A DNA stretch of 64,000 nt from Pegoplata infirma (taxonomy: Eukaryota > Arthropoda > Insecta > Diptera > Anthomyiidae), in the NCBI GenBank assembly GCA_963921195.1, contig OY992538.1, positions 56,906,852 to 56,970,851 of the forward strand, given 5' to 3'. A program made the translations under genes and the position numbers. The notes under the pieces are model-generated. The model was not told the origin of the DNA, ran no database searches, and was given only the letters and a program-made list of their open reading frames with translations. Below are positions 60,418 to 64,000 of the stretch, piece by piece (within the stretch, counting starts at the first letter, position 1; the number at the start of each line of letters is the position of its first letter).

Positions 60418-61560
60418 CTCTAGTGATAGAGGGTATATATAAGTTTGTCATTCCGTTTGTAACACATCGAAATATTGCTCTAGGACCCCATAAAGTATAT
60501 ATATTCATGATCCTTGATCGATTTTAAGTCGATCTAGCGATGTCCGTCCGTCCGTCCGTCCGTCCGTCCGTCTGTCTGTCTGTCTGTCCGTTGAAAACAC
60601 GCTAACTTTTGAAAGACTTTACGGAGGCTCCTGAAGTTTGACATATATGTTCTCCATTTACCGGGTCAGGTTGGTATTGCAATTCAGCGAAATCGGTCAA
60701 GTGGTTCAAAAGTTATGAGCAAAAGAGTACATTCCGACAAGGGTATTTTTCGAATTTACAAGATTAAAACCACTATAACTTTCAAAAGACAATTCTGAGG
60801 GGGCTAAAGCTTAGCACATATATTTGTCGTTCCCCAAGGCTGTTTGCTTTTGAATTTCAGCAAAATCGGTTTAGTGGTTCAAAAGTTATAAGCAAAGCAC
60901 TGAATTTCAGATTTGTTTCACCTTAAACTGTTGAAAACTCGTTAAACAAGTTTTAAAAGCATGGTGAAATACCAGTTTTGTAAAACTTGTTGTTGTTTGT
61001 TTTCTTGTCGTGGGGTGCAGTTTAGTTGTTAGACAAGTAAATATTTGTTATTGTTTTGTTATTGTTAGTGTGACTGTATGTAACGGGAAAAAAATCAAAT
61101 AAAGTATGTGTATGATTGAATGTTAATTTGTTTTTGGTTTTTAAAGAAGAGGATGGTAATATAAAAATATGTGAAATAGTTTTTTTTTGTATTACATATA
61201 GGTATAAAACAACAAAAATATTTTACAAAGTAATTTGTTACTCAAAGAAATTGTACACTAAAAAAATATTTACACTTAAAAAAAATTGTTACACTCAAAA
61301 AAAAAAAAAATGTACACATTATTATTTTCTTTTTTTTTTGAATGAAATGGCAGACTCAAAAAAATGTTGACAGTCAAAAAAATTTTACACTCAAAAAAAT
61401 TTGATTGATTAAAAGAAAGTTTGACTCAAAATAATATACATATTTCTAATAAAAAATTTGTAATGCAATTTTCTGAAATTTTTTTTAGAAAATTACTATC
61501 AGATAACATTGTGGAGGGTATTCATAGATTCGACCAAGTCGAATTTAATTTTTCTACTTG
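60418..61560 (+). mobile_element. Mini-me-type element, full length
   Basis: It starts TACCCTCCACTCTAGTGATAGAGGG, has GTTTGTCATTCCGTTTGTAAC, the CCCATAAAGTATATATATTC block, a GTCC/GTCT array (60542-60590) and repeated AGCGAAATCGGT...GGTTCAAAAGTTAT segments. It ends GTGGAGGGTATTCATAGATTC...CTACTTG. Non-coding. It gives the reference layout for the inflated copy at 33124-34561. Confidence 0.85.
60542..60590 (+). repeat. (GTCC)n(GTCT)n microsatellite
   Basis: Twelve tetramers changing from GTCC to GTCT, the normal short state of the mini-me microsatellite. Confidence 0.95.
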
Positions 61561-62271
61561 TTGAAGATTACATTTTCCGATAACATATGTATACTTTTAA
61601 TATTTTTAAACAAGCAGCGCATCCAATTTTTAATATATGTAACTGGATTTTTCTTATTGTCTATAGATGATGATTAAAGAATCTGCAATTTAATGACATC
61701 TAAAATAAAGAATAAAATAAAAATCATTCTGTGCATATTTTTGAGATTGAAAACATTAATATTTACCCTTTTATAATTGCTAAAATATTTGTAAATTTTA
61801 GATTTTTGAACAATTTTTTGATTTCAAGAATTTTTATATAAATATTTTTGAAATTTGATGTTAACCGTCAAATCTTGAATGTGGTGATTATAAAATAATG
61901 ACGTGTCCGTGGTTAATTTCCAAAAAAATATGACATTTCGATGTAACACCCGGAACAGTATGCTACATTTTTTTTCCTAACTGACAAATATAATAACGGG
62001 TGTTTTGTAAATTATCAAATTGTTAAATTCTTCTATCGTAATTTTTGCGTAAATAATGCAAAATTATTTTATATAAATATATTTATATAAAATAATTTTG
62101 CAAGTTATTTTATTAAAGGACATTTATTTGTAACGATGTTTTAATGCGTAATAATGCTCATGTTAATAAATTTGTAAATAGAAGACCAAAATTATTATCG
62201 CATCCTGTATCGAAATTTACCAATACAAGTAAAACAAAATGTGATAATATTAGTGACCGAATCCCTGTAAA
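61561..62271. other. No gene seen
   Basis: AT-rich; a TTATATAAATATATTTATATAA self-complementary stretch lies at 62070-62093. No credible gene. Confidence 0.5.
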
Positions 62272-64000
62272 CATTTGGAAGAAATATCGCCTAGGGGAAA
62301 TTGCGGCAATATCTTCTTTTTATCGTAACAAAAATTTATAAAAGTAGTTTATCTTGTATATCTTCCTTTTATCATTTAGAGGATATTTCGGCAATATTTA
62401 GAAAAAATATCTATTTTTTTGTCATTTATTAATCAAATAAAAAATAAAATATCAATTTGATTTACAAATTTAAATATTTTATTTACATAAATTTTTGAGT
62501 TCCTGAAAAAAACCACGTACTTTCTTAATAAAATCAATAAGACGTAAATTCGGAACATACATAAGGTAAGAAAAGTGCAAAACAACTGAAAGAATGACAT
62601 TATTAACTAAAACATTATTTCTTTATAGGTAACAAAGCATCCAAGACACGGAAAATTCAAGAGGAGATGAACATATTCCACTGAATTTAAATGCCGATAG
62701 TTTGCAAGGAGCTGAAGGCTTAACTATTTTTTTTTTTTTCCTCTTCCCAAAAATGTATCTTATTATTTAAATAACATAAAATAAAAATTGCAATTTTATC
62801 TCCCATGAGACACAACGGAGACATCTTTTTTATCGACTATTAAACACATTATTAAGGACATCATTATGCAAATAGAAATACCTGCAATATATTCTAGCTA
62901 AAATTTAAGTGATATCTTCAAGTTATCTTCCAAATGATTATCTGGCAATATTGCCCATTTATCCTCCAGAAGAATTGCTTTCGTATCTCCTGGACGTATC
63001 GCTTTCGGGACACGATTTCTACTCACGGGTGTTTCTTCCGCAATACGAAGAAGATATCCCCCGCAATACAATTTATCTTCCAGAAGATACGCTAGCGTAT
63101 CTTCTTCGTTTCGAAATGCTTGCAGGGAATGATTCAAATAAACCTAAAAAAACCCTGCAAGCATTTCGAAACGAAGAAGATACGCTAGCGTATCGCCTGG
63201 AAGATAAATTGTATTGCTGGGGATATCTTCTTCGTATTGCGGAAGAAACACCCGTGAGTAGAAATCGTGTCCCGAAAGCGATACGTCCAGGAGATACGAA
63301 GGCAATTCTTCTGTAGGATAAATACGCAATATTGCCAGATAACCATTTGGAAGATAAATTGAAGATATTACTCAAATTTTACCTAGAAGATAAAAAGAAG
63401 ATGTTGCCATTTTTTCTCATAGGAGATAAAAGTATGTTTATTATTCAAGTTAAAGATTATATTTTCGAAACAATAGTGTTGAACGATTTATTCACTTTTC
63501 ATAATCTTGAAATTGCTTATCTTCTTCAAAAATGGCACATTGAGTTGTTGAAAATTTGCAGGACCTAGTGGAGTTGAAAAAAAAAAATATTAAATGTGCA
63601 GATTAATGCTTTTGTTGTTGGCAAATTCATTACTTACCTCTTAACATCAATTTTTTAGGATTTTTTGTTGATTTATTCCGAAAAAACAATGAAAAACGAA
63701 ATTAAAAATATTTTTGACAACAAATAAAATGTATTGATTTCGTATTTTTTACATCCGTATGATAAAAGGAAGATATCGTATATGTATCGCGTAGGGGAAA
63801 AATCACCTAGGAGATACATTTTTGATAATTTGGCGATTTTTTCTACTTTATAAATGACAAAAAAAAATATATTTTTTTAAAAATTGCTAAAATATCCTCG
63901 AAATGATAAAAGGAAGATTTTCAAAAATATTACTTTGATGAATTTTTATTACGATAAAAAGAAGATATTGCCGCAATTTCTTCTAGGGGATATTTCTTCC
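62272..64000. repeat. Palindrome of at least 1.7 kb, running off the window
   Basis: The centre is near 63140. The inner arms (62905-63136 and 63151-63378) are almost identical reverse complements. The outer arm 62275-62440 pairs with 63830-64000. GGAAGATA/TATCTTCC words recur about every 15-30 bp across both arms, so the arms themselves look built from a short degenerate repeat. Open frames in the inner arms are mirror images with no recognised domain. Probably a foldback-type transposon whose right edge is outside. Confidence 0.9.

Noticed and set aside
62898..63375. Frames with LPDNHLEDNLKI/SYLLDVSLSGHDF-type peptides as a protein gene
   Set aside because: They are mirror translations of the palindrome arms on both strands, with no start context or domain.

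Overview
This is a very AT-rich eukaryotic window that reads as a higher fly (calyptrate dipteran, blowfly or house-fly grade). The evidence is a Drosophila-type GH18 chitinase with short phase-consistent introns, two 'mini-me'-type dipteran elements carrying (GTCY)n microsatellites, and an extreme density of nested transposons. There is nothing prokaryotic here: no operons, CRISPR arrays or rRNA. The species cannot be named from the sequence.

The one clear host gene is a chitinase on the minus strand. Four exons are recognisable (52150-51977, 43511-43241, 26852-26629, 26564-26164). They join in frame to 355 residues ending at a stop codon; the first (signal-peptide) exon is not visible. Two of its introns, about 8.5 kb and 16.4 kb, are packed with transposons. 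The third is 64 bp.

Layout. 1-10.7 kb: one copy (A) of a duplicated block whose second copy (B) lies at 52.8-55.8 kb. Copy A carries three insertions that B lacks, so B serves as an internal empty-site control: a 5'-truncated LINE (327-4028), a 934-bp palindromic TA-flanked element (5075-6008) and a 4.3-kb satellite-carrying element (6154-10491). 10.8-15 kb: a second, inverted copy of that satellite-carrying element. 15-22 kb: a mariner relic, a CACGTG-rich foldback and a 4.2-kb imperfect palindrome. 22.1-25.7 kb: another satellite-carrying element. 26.2-52.2 kb: the chitinase. Its second large intron contains a Penelope-like retroelement (minus strand, 42.54 to 27.6 kb) that was later broken by a two-gene PIF/Harbinger transposon (27957-35585), three hAT-type MITEs and a TIR element that itself carries an RTE-type LINE. 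Its first large intron has a fourth satellite-carrying element (43560-45824) and two inverted copies of a TTGTAAATTTACAA-rich element (about 47.5-51.2 kb). 56-60.4 kb: a large homogeneous 35-bp satellite interrupted by a hAT-type element that itself contains the same satellite. 60.4-61.6 kb: a mini-me element. 62.27 kb to the window end: a palindrome that continues past position 64000.

The most unusual theme is a 35-bp tandem repeat made of two dyads (TCTCAGAATCTGAGA and TTTTTCTATAGAAAAA). It occurs at five places, in both orientations, mostly inside TA-flanked elements whose ends begin CAC-N-CAAAA. In three of these elements, short segments with splice-site-like borders sit right beside the satellite. 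The Harbinger element is the most complete mobile element: matching TIRs, a TAA target duplication, a DDE transposase whose three exons join in frame with D, D and E present, and a partner MADF/Myb-like gene that also splices in frame.
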